Below are positions 16,698 to 23,867 of a DNA stretch of 44,008 nucleotides, piece by piece (position 1 is the first letter of the stretch; each line of letters opens with the position of its first letter). The position numbers were made by a program, and so were the translations under genes. The stretch spans positions 1-44,008 of the forward strand of contig NZ_CAKMLL010000049.1 of assembly GCF_927797785.1 (NCBI RefSeq), read 5' to 3'. Origin of the DNA: Candidatus Nitrotoga sp. BS. Its GTDB lineage: Bacteria; Pseudomonadota; Gammaproteobacteria; Burkholderiales; Gallionellaceae. A model generated the notes under the pieces. The model had not been told where the DNA came from, searched no databases, and worked only from the letters and a program-made list of their open reading frames with translations.

Positions 16698-17621
16698 TTA
16701 TGTTTCGCGTTTGCTTAATTCTTGGCGAACTTTATCCATCATCTTTTCTTTTTCCTCTGTGGAAAGATTGAATGCTCTACCAAGCTGGTCAAGGATTTGA
16801 TCTTCTTGGGGGGAGATTACGCCGTCGACAAAAGCCTTGCGAAGCTCCGTTTCAAAAATAACTCTACGTCTTGCCATCTGGTTTGCAAATGCCGAAGCCA
16901 CGATACCGGTTAGGATGGCAACAGTGCATACGCCGAGAAATGCGGTAAAAAGCGATATGACACGGCCAAACCATGTCACTGGCGTAAAATCACCATACCC
17001 AACCGTGGTCAGCGTGATTATTGCCCAGTAAATTGCGTCGGGAATGGAAGCGAATATCTCTGGTTGTGCTTCATGTTCAGCATAATACATAAGTGAAGAA
17101 GTAATTAAGACTGTAATCAGCAACAGGTACAAAGTTGCGGCAAATGAGCGCCGCTCTTCATAAATAGCCTGCACCAGGTCTTCTATTGCGGTGCTGTAAT
17201 GTGAGATCTTGAACACACGAAGCAGTCGAACCGCACGGATAACACGCAAATCCAGACCGGGCATGAGCATTTGCAAAAAGTAGGGTGCCAAAGCTACTAG
17301 ATCGATCAAACCATAAAAACTCAGGATATAGGCTTTGCGGCCACGCCACGAATTACCTTGGCCCGATGGAAGGCTGGCTCCGTTCGCCCAGATTCGTAGC
17401 AGGTACTCGATAGAAAACAAGATGATGCTGAATAACTCGAAAAGTTCGAAATAGATACGCCACTGTTGATATAGGGTATTTACGGATTCAAGCACGACAG
17501 CAACGATGTTAAGCAAGACTACCGTGGAGACCAGAATGGTGCATAACTTCGCGGCAAGATCCTGCTTAACCTCGCTTTCGAGTATTTGATACAGTCGAAC
17601 TTGTATGGGGCGAAGGTTCAT
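16698..17621 (-). CDS. voltage-gated-type potassium channel (ion transporter)
   Basis: This 307-residue membrane protein has six transmembrane segments. The S4 segment carries spaced arginines (RVIRAVRLLRVFK, about residues 146-158), and the pore holds the K+ filter TLTTVGYGD at about residue 224. A C-terminal cytoplasmic helical tail with FETELRKAFVDG and EEKEKMMDKVRQELS resembles the SHOCT-like ends of bacterial Kv-type channels. It would conduct potassium across the inner membrane with some voltage sensitivity. The start at 17621 has GAGAAAG upstream; longer in-frame starts up to 17681 reach into the REP-like palindrome and are less likely. Confidence 0.9.
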   Translation of the reverse strand: MNLRPIQVRLYQILESEVKQDLAAKLCTILVSTVVLLNIVAVVLESVNTLYQQWRIYFELFELFSIILFSIEYLLRIWANGASLPSGQGNSWRGRKAYILSFYGLIDLVALAPYFLQMLMPGLDLRVIRAVRLLRVFKISHYSTAIEDLVQAIYEERRSFAATLYLLLITVLITSSLMYYAEHEAQPEIFASIPDAIYWAIITLTTVGYGDFTPVTWFGRVISLFTAFLGVCTVAILTGIVASAFANQMARRRVIFETELRKAFVDGVISPQEDQILDQLGRAFNLSTEEKEKMMDKVRQELSKRET

Positions 17622-17642
17622 ATATGACTTTCTCATTTGCCC

Positions 17643-17671
17643 GGTTGGGCTGAATGAAATGAAGCCCAACC
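17643..17671. repeat. REP-like palindrome
   Basis: GGTTGGGCT and AGCCCAACC form nine-base perfect arms around an 11-base loop (GAATGAAATGA). Related units lie at 16394-16424 and 17792-17816, the latter in the other orientation, so the channel gene is bracketed by copies. Confidence 0.6.
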
Positions 17672-17791
17672 TCTCACTCACGTGGCAGGTACGAAGGTGC
17701 TTGCCTTTTTAGTCGCTACGAGAACCCGGCCTTATGTGCTCCGCCACATCGGCACATCGGTAACGCATCTATTCACCCATTCTCATGTAAT

Positions 17792-17816
17792 GTTGGACTT
17801 CATTTCTTCAGCCCAA
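17792..17816. repeat. REP-like palindrome, inverse copy
   Basis: GTTGGACTTCATTTCTTCAG followed by CCCAAC is the reverse-oriented relative of the unit at 17643-17671, with one arm mismatch. Confidence 0.5.
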
Positions 17817-17865
17817 CTTACCGGAATATCAAGCTGTAATGAGCTAGATGCATTTGCTCATTAAC

Positions 17866-17872
17866 GCCTAAC
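17866..17872 (-). other. attC R-box remnant, probable far end of the cassette array
   Basis: On the minus strand this reads GTTAGGC, the cleavage box of an attC site, placed 17 bases beyond the rhodanese stop. The matching R'' box is not seen. It is taken as the remaining part of the terminal attC of the array. Confidence 0.4.
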
Positions 17873-17888
17873 GAAGACACTGCTTCAC

Positions 17889-18222
17889 TTAATTAATAGT
17901 CGTCCTTAGCTTGCGAGCATCATTAATGCCGCCCACATTCTGTACATTGGTATAGCCGGCATTCCTTAAAGCAGACAATGCTTTACCCGCCCTTACACCA
18001 CCACGACAATACAATCGAATATCTGTATCTTTGATCAGGATAGAGCTTGCTTACTCCTGCCACTATATCCGAGTGTGATATGCGGATATCACCTTCAATA
18101 TTGTCAATTTTATTTTCAAGTACACTCCTAACGTCAATCCAAACCGGATCTGCATAGGATATTGAGCTAAATAGTATTCCTACAATTAATGTAACCGCAC
18201 GTATTATCGCTTGCACTTTCAT
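17889..18222 (-). pseudogene. exported rhodanese (PspE-like), frameshifted
   Basis: From an ATG at 18222 with AGGAGG eight bases upstream, the protein begins with a signal peptide (MKVQAIIRAVTL to SYADP) and continues VWIDVRSVLENK and EGDIRISHSDIV, as in single-domain periplasmic rhodaneses. At about 18033-18036 the frame shifts by +1. In the new frame it reads IRLYCRGGVRAGKALSALR to GYTNVQNVGG and stops at 17889. Removing one C in the TGATCAAAG context restores PDKDTDIRLYCRGG, including the active-site Cys loop. A one-base insertion, or a sequencing error, is the simplest reason. It lies between attC remnants, so it is probably a cassette gene. Confidence 0.75.
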
Positions 18223-18448
18223 ACCTAATCCTCCTGAAAAGGAAATATTCACGCTGCCCAACATAACATCAGGAAACATTTTCATAAGCCAGCATTGAAG
18301 CAGTAGTCTACAGTACAGCACGGTCTTAGTGGATATCAAAGCATGTAAGCGTTTACCAACGCTATTCACATCACCCTGAAGCTTTCGAATGGGTCTTGGC
18401 ATATTGATAGGCGACTATAGTAAAAATATTTTATCAATGCTTGACCCC

Positions 18449-18524
18449 TTTATTCAGTGTCTCCAAGTAACGGCAGCGGTCCCCCGCCATGAGAGATGAA
18501 TAGGGCTTTTGGACTGTGATTCAT
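18449..18524 (-). pseudogene. 5' stub of an extradiol (LigB/DODA-type) dioxygenase gene
   Basis: From an ATG at 18524 with AAAGGAGAG upstream, 24 residues read MNHSPKALFISHGGGPLPLL and then GDTE, followed by a stop. PxALFISHGGGPLPLL is the N-terminal signature of LigB-like dioxygenases (DODA/YgiD), including the first metal-binding His. The coding sequence ends where REP-type sequence GGGGTCAAGCATTG begins on the same strand, so a RAYT-related element or deletion removed the rest. The stub starts 19 bases after an attC cleavage box, as cassette genes do. Confidence 0.6.
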
Positions 18525-18542
18525 CGCTGCTCTCCTTTAGAT

Positions 18543-18597
18543 TGTTAACGCCGCAAGCACGCGCGCACTAACGTCGCCGTAGCTTGCCTTGTTAATA
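18543..18597 (-). other. attC site (short, 55 bp)
   Basis: On the minus strand the stem arms TTAACAAGGCAAGC and GCTTGCGGCGTTAA face each other with TATTAAC and GTTAACA as outer R boxes. The mismatch bulge between the inner and outer stem is typical of attC folding. It closes the cassette before the dioxygenase stub. Confidence 0.55.
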
Positions 18598-18654
18598 TGA
18601 GAGTTGGGAGTTCAAAATCATACATGTGCTTCGGCCTCTGCTGCTAAGTTATCC

Positions 18655-18695
18655 ATAGGCAGTGCAATTACATCCGGTGCAGCGCCTTGTTGGGC
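18655..18695 (-). other. truncated attC after the NTF2-like gene
   Basis: On the minus strand, GCCCAACAAGGCGCTGCACC is the R''-L'' half of a common attC type, located 19 bases past the NTF2-like stop. The complementary right half (expected to end in GTTGGGC) is absent; a 57-base segment of no clear identity leads to the next attC at 18543-18597. Confidence 0.5.
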
Positions 18696-18713
18696 AGCTT
18701 ATGGAATGGTCGG

Positions 18714-19085
18714 CTACATACCCGCATCGTAGAAAAACTCCTCGCGTACGATCTTTCCGTTATGAACGGAATAGAGGCCCACTTCGTCCAACTTCATTCT
18801 CATTCCCGAGGGCTTGTTCGTCACGTCATACTGGAATCCGACCACAAACCGGTCTCCATGCGGCCAAGGGCCGGTGACCGCGGCGGAATGGATCTCGTGA
18901 TTAGCAACCCACCACTCGCCTTTCCCTTTTACAGCCGCGAGTCCTTTCACTTCCTGCTGCGCGCCCGGCATTTCAACCGCTTCCACACTGACGACGTCAT
19001 CCGCGAAGAGCGTGCTCAGTGCTTCCAAGTTTTTCCCTTGTTTGCAAAGCTCCACTAGCTTCTTGGCAATCTCCATTGTATTCAT
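18714..19085 (-). CDS. NTF2/SnoaL-like small protein (integron cassette)
   Basis: This 123-residue protein has the pattern of the NTF2/SnoaL-like superfamily: an N-terminal helix (EIAKKLVELCKQGK), LEALSTLFADDVVSVEA, then EVKGLAAVKGKGEWW and a C-terminal strand pair DEVGLYSVHNGKIVREEFFY. Such proteins form cone-shaped dimers that bind or turn over small molecules; the substrate is unknown. AAAGGAAATGAC precedes the chosen ATG. It is bounded by attC sites, and small single-domain enzymes of this kind are frequent integron cargo. Confidence 0.75.
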   Translation of the reverse strand: MNTMEIAKKLVELCKQGKNLEALSTLFADDVVSVEAVEMPGAQQEVKGLAAVKGKGEWWVANHEIHSAAVTGPWPHGDRFVVGFQYDVTNKPSGMRMKLDEVGLYSVHNGKIVREEFFYDAGM

Positions 19086-19136
19086 GTCATTTCCTTTTGG
19101 TTCGTAAATGCGACACACGTCGCTCGTTCTACTCTA

Positions 19137-19160
19137 CTAGCACTCGACTACGAGTGCTAG
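19137..19160. repeat. perfect 10-bp-arm hairpin at the start of the NTF2-like cassette
   Basis: CTAGCACTCG and CGAGTGCTAG are perfectly complementary arms around ACTA. The hairpin directly abuts the attC cleavage box at 19161-19167 and lies about 50 bases before the gene start. There is no T-run, so it is not a standard terminator. Confidence 0.6.
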
Positions 19161-19229
19161 TTCTAACTTCGTGCTATGGGACAAACCGAAGCGTAGCGTA
19201 GGTTTGTCCCATACGGCGTTTTGTTAATG
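19161..19229 (-). other. attC site (69 bp)
   Basis: Perfect 13-base arms TATGGGACAAACC and GGTTTGTCCCATA surround a 13-base loop. The outer R boxes on the minus strand are CATTAAC and GTTAGAA with unequal spacers, as in attC. The stop codon of the 329-aa gene lies inside its R'' box. Confidence 0.7.
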
Positions 19230-20213
19230 TTCGTTTTCTCGATCATCAAGGTTCTCTATTAGCAATTCGCAGGATGAATAAAAATAGCTTGGCTGACTAG
19301 ATTTCATAATAGATGAGTAGGCGTTCTTAGGCTTTTCGTTTTTCTTGAATTCGACCTTGAGTCGCAATGAGTGATAAAGCTGCTCATCCAAATACAGCTG
19401 CATGGGTGAATGGACACCTGATTTAATTGCCGCTTTCGCAGAACGTTCGATAGCAAGAAGTTCAGCAAAAGGCACGCCCAAGCTATTCAAACAAACATGA
19501 TTTTTATTTTTTGATATATGAAGCAATGGTTCGCCATAGTACTCATTGTAGCCCTGGGTAAGAACTGCATAAATCGGCAGACCAAGTACTTCCTGGTAAA
19601 TGCGATCAAGTTCTTTTATTACATGGAGTATTTTTTCGGGCTTGTATGAGCATTGGATACCTTTATGAAAATATCCAACGTCCCAATTGGTTTTGAGTAT
19701 CAGGCTGTCAGCAAACGAAATGAAGGAAATTTCGCTTTCCTTATCTGCCAGCTCATCTATTCTGTCTCTTAACTCTATCAGCTTATCTTTATTAAGGGCG
19801 TTGTCTCTTATCGCATTTTTAACACCGATAGCGTCTACCAACGCAAAGACAGAATATTCTCGCAGGTGAAGATGCTCCAGCCATTCGTGATCAACAAATA
19901 TATAGGGCTTAATATCATACTGCCAGCAGCTCACACATATCTTGATTATGTCTCTTGGTAGGGTTATTGAAACCTCATGAAACCGCGTGAACGTATTGGG
20001 ATACCAAGATAGATCAAGAGAATTGCTGTTTATTTTTCTGACTGCAACCGGGCTTACATAGCCGACCTCATAAGGGTTACATTCTTCTCTCCGAAGCATC
20101 TTTCTAAGCGCTTCATCAAACTCCTCCATGTAGATTTCGCTCATAAGTAAGCAATCCCTATCCAGAGGAATTTCTTCAAAAGGGTATTTGTCTATATCGT
20201 CATTTTCAAACAA
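19224..20213 (-). CDS. hypothetical protein, 329 aa (integron cassette)
   Basis: I do not recognise this 329-residue protein. It is soluble, acidic at the N-terminus (MFENDDIDKYPFEEIPLD) and rich in Tyr and Leu. It has a Cys-Trp segment ICVSCWQYDIKPYIFVDHEW, a helix of alternating charges (KLIELRDRIDELADKESE), and GVPFAELLAIERSAKAAIKSG near residue 240. No signal peptide or membrane helix is seen. The start is a TTG at 20213 with GGAG nine bases upstream; an ATG at codon 24 is the alternative. It is a complete cassette: the box before it reads GTTAATG and its own attC begins CATTAAC, which are complementary as expected for one cassette. Confidence 0.7.
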   Translation of the reverse strand: MFENDDIDKYPFEEIPLDRDCLLMSEIYMEEFDEALRKMLRREECNPYEVGYVSPVAVRKINSNSLDLSWYPNTFTRFHEVSITLPRDIIKICVSCWQYDIKPYIFVDHEWLEHLHLREYSVFALVDAIGVKNAIRDNALNKDKLIELRDRIDELADKESEISFISFADSLILKTNWDVGYFHKGIQCSYKPEKILHVIKELDRIYQEVLGLPIYAVLTQGYNEYYGEPLLHISKNKNHVCLNSLGVPFAELLAIERSAKAAIKSGVHSPMQLYLDEQLYHSLRLKVEFKKNEKPKNAYSSIMKSSQPSYFYSSCELLIENLDDRENEH

Positions 20214-20234
20214 TACTCATATCTCCGACAAGAA

Positions 20235-20290
20235 CATTAACGCTGGAATTAAGTGGTAGCGCAGCCGTCCGCTTGGATGACTAGTTGGAC
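20235..20290 (-). other. degenerate attC-like site
   Basis: On the minus strand an R'' box GTCCAAC (a perfect RYYYAAC match) and an R' box GTTAATG lie 56 bases apart, with partial complementarity AAGCGGACGGC / AGCG inside. It sits just upstream of the 329-aa cassette gene. Confidence 0.45.
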
Positions 20291-20415
20291 GAAGCCGCTA
20301 CGCGGAGGAAACTCAAACTGCGATGCCACGCTTTATGATGCATCTTAGTCCCGTCGATTTCTGAGCACATATGGCTAGAGGAGCAGGTCTTGCATGCATA
20401 TATTCCCTTCCTTTC

Positions 20416-20532
20416 CCTGATTTACAGCTCTACTTACCGTAGCGCAATGCACCCTGAAAAATCCACTTTCGCTTGCACAGAGTAATCGCCAGTGGCATAG
20501 GCCGCAACCATCGCGGCTTTTACATTACATTG
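20416..20532 (-). pseudogene. RAYT transposase C-terminal fragment next to an attC
   Basis: On the minus strand the fragment reads KAAMVAAYATGDYS and then degenerates, but bases keep matching the last ~35 codons of the RAYT gene at 22413-23258, including the helix-turn-helix region down to AGAGCTGTAAATCAG. It starts immediately at the GTTGGGG box of the attC at 20533-20622, so an RAYT copy or fragment was joined exactly at a cassette junction. Confidence 0.65.
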
Positions 20533-20622
20533 CCCCAACAAGCGACTAGAAACTGTTTGCTAAAAGGTTGAGGTACGAAAATAGCAAACTGTTGTCAGTC
20601 CCGTTTGATTGGCTTGTTATGT
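20533..20622 (-). other. attC site (90 bp) of the DUF3817 cassette
   Basis: On the minus strand it runs from an ACATAAC-type R'' box through AAGC...GACTGACAACAG to TAGCAAACAGTT and GTCGCTTGTTGGGG. Inner arms GTTTGCTA and TAGCAAAC are perfect. The spacing and outer AACAAGC / GCTTGTT pairing are characteristic of attC sites. Confidence 0.7.
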
Positions 20623-20632
20623 GTTATTTGCT

Positions 20633-20923
20633 CTAAGCTTGGCTCGATATCTCAACTTTGCCCAACTCTTTACGAAGAAAGATTTCGACGGCTATAAAGG
20701 CAAAAGGAACAATAGATGCCATAGAAACAAGAAGCCAAACAATTAAAGGCCAATTTCGTTTATGCGAAGCATGAGTAGATAACATCAGATATGCGATGAA
20801 TAAAACTCCATGCGCGGCACCTACAGGGAAAACATAATCCCGACTAATCATACCAAGCGTAATACTTAGTATAAGTAAATAAGAGGTACCCTCTAACAGA
20901 CTAACCAATCTAAATGCTTTCAA
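20633..20923 (-). CDS. DUF3817 small membrane protein (integron cassette)
   Basis: This 96-residue protein has three hydrophobic helices: FRLVSLLEGTSYLLILSITLG, PVGAAHGVLFIAYLMLS, and WPLIVWLLVSMASIVPFAFI, with the GAAHG and EGTSYL motifs of DUF3817. The function of this family is unknown. The start is TTG at 20923: AGAAGG lies seven bases upstream and an in-frame TAG precedes it, so no upstream ATG is possible. Its attC follows at 20622. Confidence 0.8.
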   Translation of the reverse strand: MKAFRLVSLLEGTSYLLILSITLGMISRDYVFPVGAAHGVLFIAYLMLSTHASHKRNWPLIVWLLVSMASIVPFAFIAVEIFLRKELGKVEISSQA

Positions 20924-21079
20924 ATCTACCTTCTTCTAATAATAAATTTGTACATTCGGTGCCTAATACTAGCGAATGCATATAGCGCACGCTTCAAGCA
21001 CATTGAGGGGGCATCCACATTTCAATGGTGAGCCCCGTAGATTCTTGTTCATCCGAGGTCACGCCAGCCACTCGGCTTC

Positions 21080-21595
21080 TCAGGGCACCCGTTTCAGTTT
21101 CAACAGTTTGGGCCGCATCTCCTTGGCCTTGAGTTCGTTGAAGAACACAAGCACATCGGTGCGCACGTTCTTGCGCACATAGTACAGCGTCATCTGGTTC
21201 GGCGTGTTCGGGTTTAGGATTATGTGCGCCTTGTCCGGATCGTTCGAAACGGCTTCATTCTTGCCAACGACAAACTTGTCCAGCTCTGCAAGCGACTTCG
21301 CCAGAGAGTCGAGAGGGAGCCAGTCCTGACGTAGGCCGATAAACCCTATATAGTTTGGGGAGGTGTAAGCATATTCGCAATAGAAACTCTTGCCCCCGGG
21401 GGACGGCATCTCCTCTACGACGTTGTGGGGTACGCCGGGCCTCACGTCTAAACGGAGCGCGGCCTTGATTTCGGCGGGCGTAAGCGCGCATGCCTTCATC
21501 CTGGTCACATCGATTGTTTGGGAAGCTAATGCCCACGGCGAACCAAGGGCAAAGAGCAGGACATAAACGGGCTTGGAAAGTGATTGAATAGCCAT
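21080..21595 (-). CDS. hypothetical exported protein, 171 aa (probable cassette)
   Basis: This 171-residue protein has a signal peptide of about 24 residues ending near PWALAS and two Cys residues (KACAL, FYCEYAY) that may form a disulfide in the periplasm. I recognise no family. GGAGG precedes the ATG by seven bases. It shares strand and spacing with the flanking cassette genes, but its attC (expected at about 20950-21070) is not clear; only ATTAGGC near 20970 hints at an R box. Confidence 0.65.
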   Translation of the reverse strand: MAIQSLSKPVYVLLFALGSPWALASQTIDVTRMKACALTPAEIKAALRLDVRPGVPHNVVEEMPSPGGKSFYCEYAYTSPNYIGFIGLRQDWLPLDSLAKSLAELDKFVVGKNEAVSNDPDKAHIILNPNTPNQMTLYYVRKNVRTDVLVFFNELKAKEMRPKLLKLKRVP

Positions 21596-21671
21596 CTGTT
21601 ACCTCCGTTGATAGTGACACGTTGGAAAAATTGGTACATTGACGCCGCTAGGCCGAACGCCCTGGAGTGTC

Positions 21672-21679
21672 TTGTTAGC
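21672..21679 (-). other. possible attC R'' box after the sulfotransferase gene
   Basis: On the minus strand GGCTAACAAGACACTCC starts just past the sulfotransferase stop and looks like R''-L''. A convincing right half is not found before the next gene, so the site is degenerate or deleted. Confidence 0.3.
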
Positions 21680-21688
21680 CACTTTGGA

Positions 21689-22363
21689 TCAGTGTCCGTG
21701 CAACTGATTACCAGCCGCAGCCATAGCCTCTTTAAGTTGCTCCCCACTGCTGGCAATCAAGTTTGCCAGCATCTCTTTGGTCTCATCTCGACTGTTGATA
21801 CGAGGAAATTCCGTGTCTGGCACTGGAATATTGAGGAAAGTACAAAGCGGTTCCCAGCCGTCACCAACCTGATAGACAAGCAATCTTTCTGGTGCGATAT
21901 AGTCAATTATTTCTGCGGTACGATTTTTGAAAAAATTGACCATATATTGTCTGTCTTGCATACGATTTTCCATCTTATCCCAAATCGTTTTTTGCGCCAT
22001 TGTTCCAAACGGACTGTTTTTAATGAAACTGGCAAACTCTGCGGAATGAATCGTTTCATTGGTAGAGTCGAACCATTTGTTTGCATCACGAACGGTCAGG
22101 ATTACTTTCGCTTCAGGATAGTAGTCTGCAAGCTCTTTCCAAAAGTTACATCCCGGGTTATCAACGGTGGCAGAGTATCGTTTGAATATTTTGTCCCAAT
22201 TAGCTTTGCCTTCAGCTGCATTGATCCAATCTGGAATACAATCAGGATTCTTTAGAATCTCACTCATATGGTAGCAGAGACTAATACCCAGCGTTTCAAG
22301 AGCCACTTTCAATGATGCAGTTCCGGTTCTACCCATACCAGCGCCAATTATTTTTAATGTCAT
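21689..22363 (-). CDS. sulfotransferase-family protein (integron cassette)
   Basis: This 224-residue protein begins KIIGAGMGRTGTASLKVAL, the PAPS 5'-phosphate-binding loop of the P-loop sulfotransferase family, and continues with AKVILTVRDANKWFDST, where the Arg-Asp segment is the 3'-phosphate site. The C-terminal WEPLCTFLNIPVPDTEFPRIN is the usual end of this bacterial/eukaryotic sulfotransferase group. The substrate is unknown. GAGGAGAGG precedes the ATG. It shares strand and spacing with cassette genes and lies next to an RAYT insertion. Confidence 0.8.
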   Translation of the reverse strand: MTLKIIGAGMGRTGTASLKVALETLGISLCYHMSEILKNPDCIPDWINAAEGKANWDKIFKRYSATVDNPGCNFWKELADYYPEAKVILTVRDANKWFDSTNETIHSAEFASFIKNSPFGTMAQKTIWDKMENRMQDRQYMVNFFKNRTAEIIDYIAPERLLVYQVGDGWEPLCTFLNIPVPDTEFPRINSRDETKEMLANLIASSGEQLKEAMAAAGNQLHGH

Positions 22364-22412
22364 CTCTTACCTCTCCTCGAAATTAACACAAATGTTGGGG
22401 CAGGTTTTGCAC

Positions 22413-23258
22413 TCATACATCCACTTTCTTCCTCTGATTGACCGCTCTACTCACCGTAGCATAATGCACCCCAAAAAAATCTGCTATCGCTTGCATAGAG
22501 TAGTCGCCAGTGGCGTAGGCAGCAACCATCGCGGCTTTTACGTCACTATGTTTGTTCTGGTAATAGTCCAGTGGTTTTGCCAATGGGCGGCGTTGCGCGC
22601 GCGGTATTTCACCTATCGTTGTTTTATCAGTCAATTGTTGCATGCGCTTTATAAACGTCTCCGATCCCAGAAACACCTGCCCGCTGAGTTGATCCCACAC
22701 ACTTGGCAACCCCACGCCCGCCCGGACAAAATCAACATATAGATTGATAGCGCGACTACGCTCTTCGGCAAATTGACCAAGTATCCAGTCGGTTTGCAAC
22801 CACTCCGGCGCGGCCTGCGTGCCCGTCATGGCCGCATACGAACTCCATGGCCAGTTGACAACATCCTTCACCATGCGCGCCCGCAGCGGATTGAGTACAA
22901 CATAGCGCGCCAACTCCAGCAAATACCTGTCCTTTTCGACAATGACTGCCTTGTAACGCCCCTGAAACACATGGCCCACACGGTCATGGTTGCGGTTAAA
23001 TGTTTGTGTATAAACCCCATTGAGATGGCGCATGCCTTGGGCAAGGTTGCCCTCGACCGTTTCCACGACGACATGGTAATGGTTATCCATCAGACACCAG
23101 GCATGGCACACCCAATTGAAACGCTGGCATACCTGACCAAACAACGCCAGCCACGCCAGGCGATCAGCATCATCAAGGAAAATATCCTCGCGCCTGTCTC
23201 CGCGTGACGTTACATGATAAACCCCACCGGCTAATTCGATTCTAAGAGGACGTGCCAT
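22413..23258 (-). CDS. RAYT (REP-associated Y1 transposase, IS200-like)
   Basis: This 281-residue protein is a single-strand DNA transposase of the Y1/HUH class. It begins RPLRIELAGGVYHVTSRGD, carries the HUH motif in MDNHYHVVVET (about residues 57-67), and has the catalytic-Tyr region LARYVVLNPLRARMV near 115-129. A C-terminal helix-turn-helix (YSMQAIADFFGVHYATVSRAV) gives DNA recognition. RAYTs mobilise REP palindromes; several GACCCCTTTTATT-type units surround it. It looks intact. It interrupts the cassette array between the sulfotransferase and TIR genes. Confidence 0.9.
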   Translation of the reverse strand: MARPLRIELAGGVYHVTSRGDRREDIFLDDADRLAWLALFGQVCQRFNWVCHAWCLMDNHYHVVVETVEGNLAQGMRHLNGVYTQTFNRNHDRVGHVFQGRYKAVIVEKDRYLLELARYVVLNPLRARMVKDVVNWPWSSYAAMTGTQAAPEWLQTDWILGQFAEERSRAINLYVDFVRAGVGLPSVWDQLSGQVFLGSETFIKRMQQLTDKTTIGEIPRAQRRPLAKPLDYYQNKHSDVKAAMVAAYATGDYSMQAIADFFGVHYATVSRAVNQRKKVDV

Positions 23259-23272
23259 GTAAGTAGGTTAGC
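22935..23272. repeat. direct repeat, copy 1 (RAYT 5' part)
   Basis: This segment holds the first ~101 codons of the RAYT gene and about 15 upstream bases. It recurs at 23352-23689, offset by exactly 417 bases, with no difference that I can see in the coding part. Confidence 0.85.
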
Positions 23273-23345
23273 ATGAGGCAATGTAGCATGAGGCGATGTA
23301 TGAATGCAAGACTTGACCCCTTTTATTTTGCTTTTATTTTGCCTT

Positions 23346-23675
23346 TTATTTTTCGACAATGACTGCCTTGTAACGCCCCTGAAACACATGGCCCACACGG
23401 TCATGGTTGCGGTTAAATGTTTGTGTATAAACCCCATTGAGATGGCGCATGCCTTGGGCAAGGTTGCCCTCGACCGTTTCCACGACGACATGGTAATGGT
23501 TATCCATCAGACACCAGGCATGGCACACCCAATTGAAACGCTGGCATACCTGACCAAACAACGCCAGCCACGCCAGGCGATCAGCATCATCAAGGAAAAT
23601 ATCCTCGCGCCTGTCTCCGCGTGACGTTACATGATAAACCCCACCGGCTAATTCGATTCTAAGAGGACGTGCCAT
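23346..23675 (-). pseudogene. truncated second copy of the RAYT gene
   Basis: The N-terminal 101 residues are identical to the intact RAYT at 22413-23258, including the HUH motif, but the frame ends eight residues later in REP-type sequence; the Tyr region and helix-turn-helix are missing. The junction lies in TTTTATT-rich repeat sequence, which suggests recombination between REP-like ends. It could still make a short DNA-binding product, but activity is not expected. Confidence 0.85.
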
Positions 23676-23707
23676 GTAAGTAGGTTAGCATGAAGAAATG
23701 TATTAAT

Positions 23708-23789
23708 GCAAGACTTGACCCCTTTTATTTGCAAGACTTGACCCCTTTTATTTGGCCCCTTTTATTTCTTTTATTTGACCCCTTTTATT
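23708..23789. repeat. tandem REP-like units flanking RAYT
   Basis: A 23-base unit (GCAAGACTTGACCCCTTTTA then TTT) occurs twice perfectly at 23708-23730 and 23731-23753, followed by partial CCCCTTTTATT units to 23789. Related units are at 23309-23331 and 18437-18451. They are probably RAYT recognition sequences. Confidence 0.7.
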
Positions 23790-23790
23790 C

Positions 23791-23867
23791 CAAAATGGGC
23801 CGCAGGCCCAGCGCTTGATGGCCAGCGTGACATGCCGTTGGCGCTCCGCTTGAGCAAGGGGTTAGGC
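23791..23867 (-). other. truncated attC of the TIR cassette
   Basis: On the minus strand GCCTAACCCCTTGCTCAAGC followed by GGAGCGCC is a perfect R''-L'' half of a long attC. The right half is missing: after GCCCATTTTGG the sequence changes to the REP-like repeats. The gene's TAA stop lies inside the R'' box. Confidence 0.65.

Noticed and set aside
20930-21079. attC between the 171-aa exported protein and the DUF3817 gene
   Set aside because: Only a weak ATTAGGC box and an imperfect stem are visible; there is not enough for a site call.
23708-23789. Short tandem repeats that could suggest a CRISPR array
   Set aside because: The units are directly adjacent with no unique spacers and no cas genes; they match RAYT-linked REP sequence.
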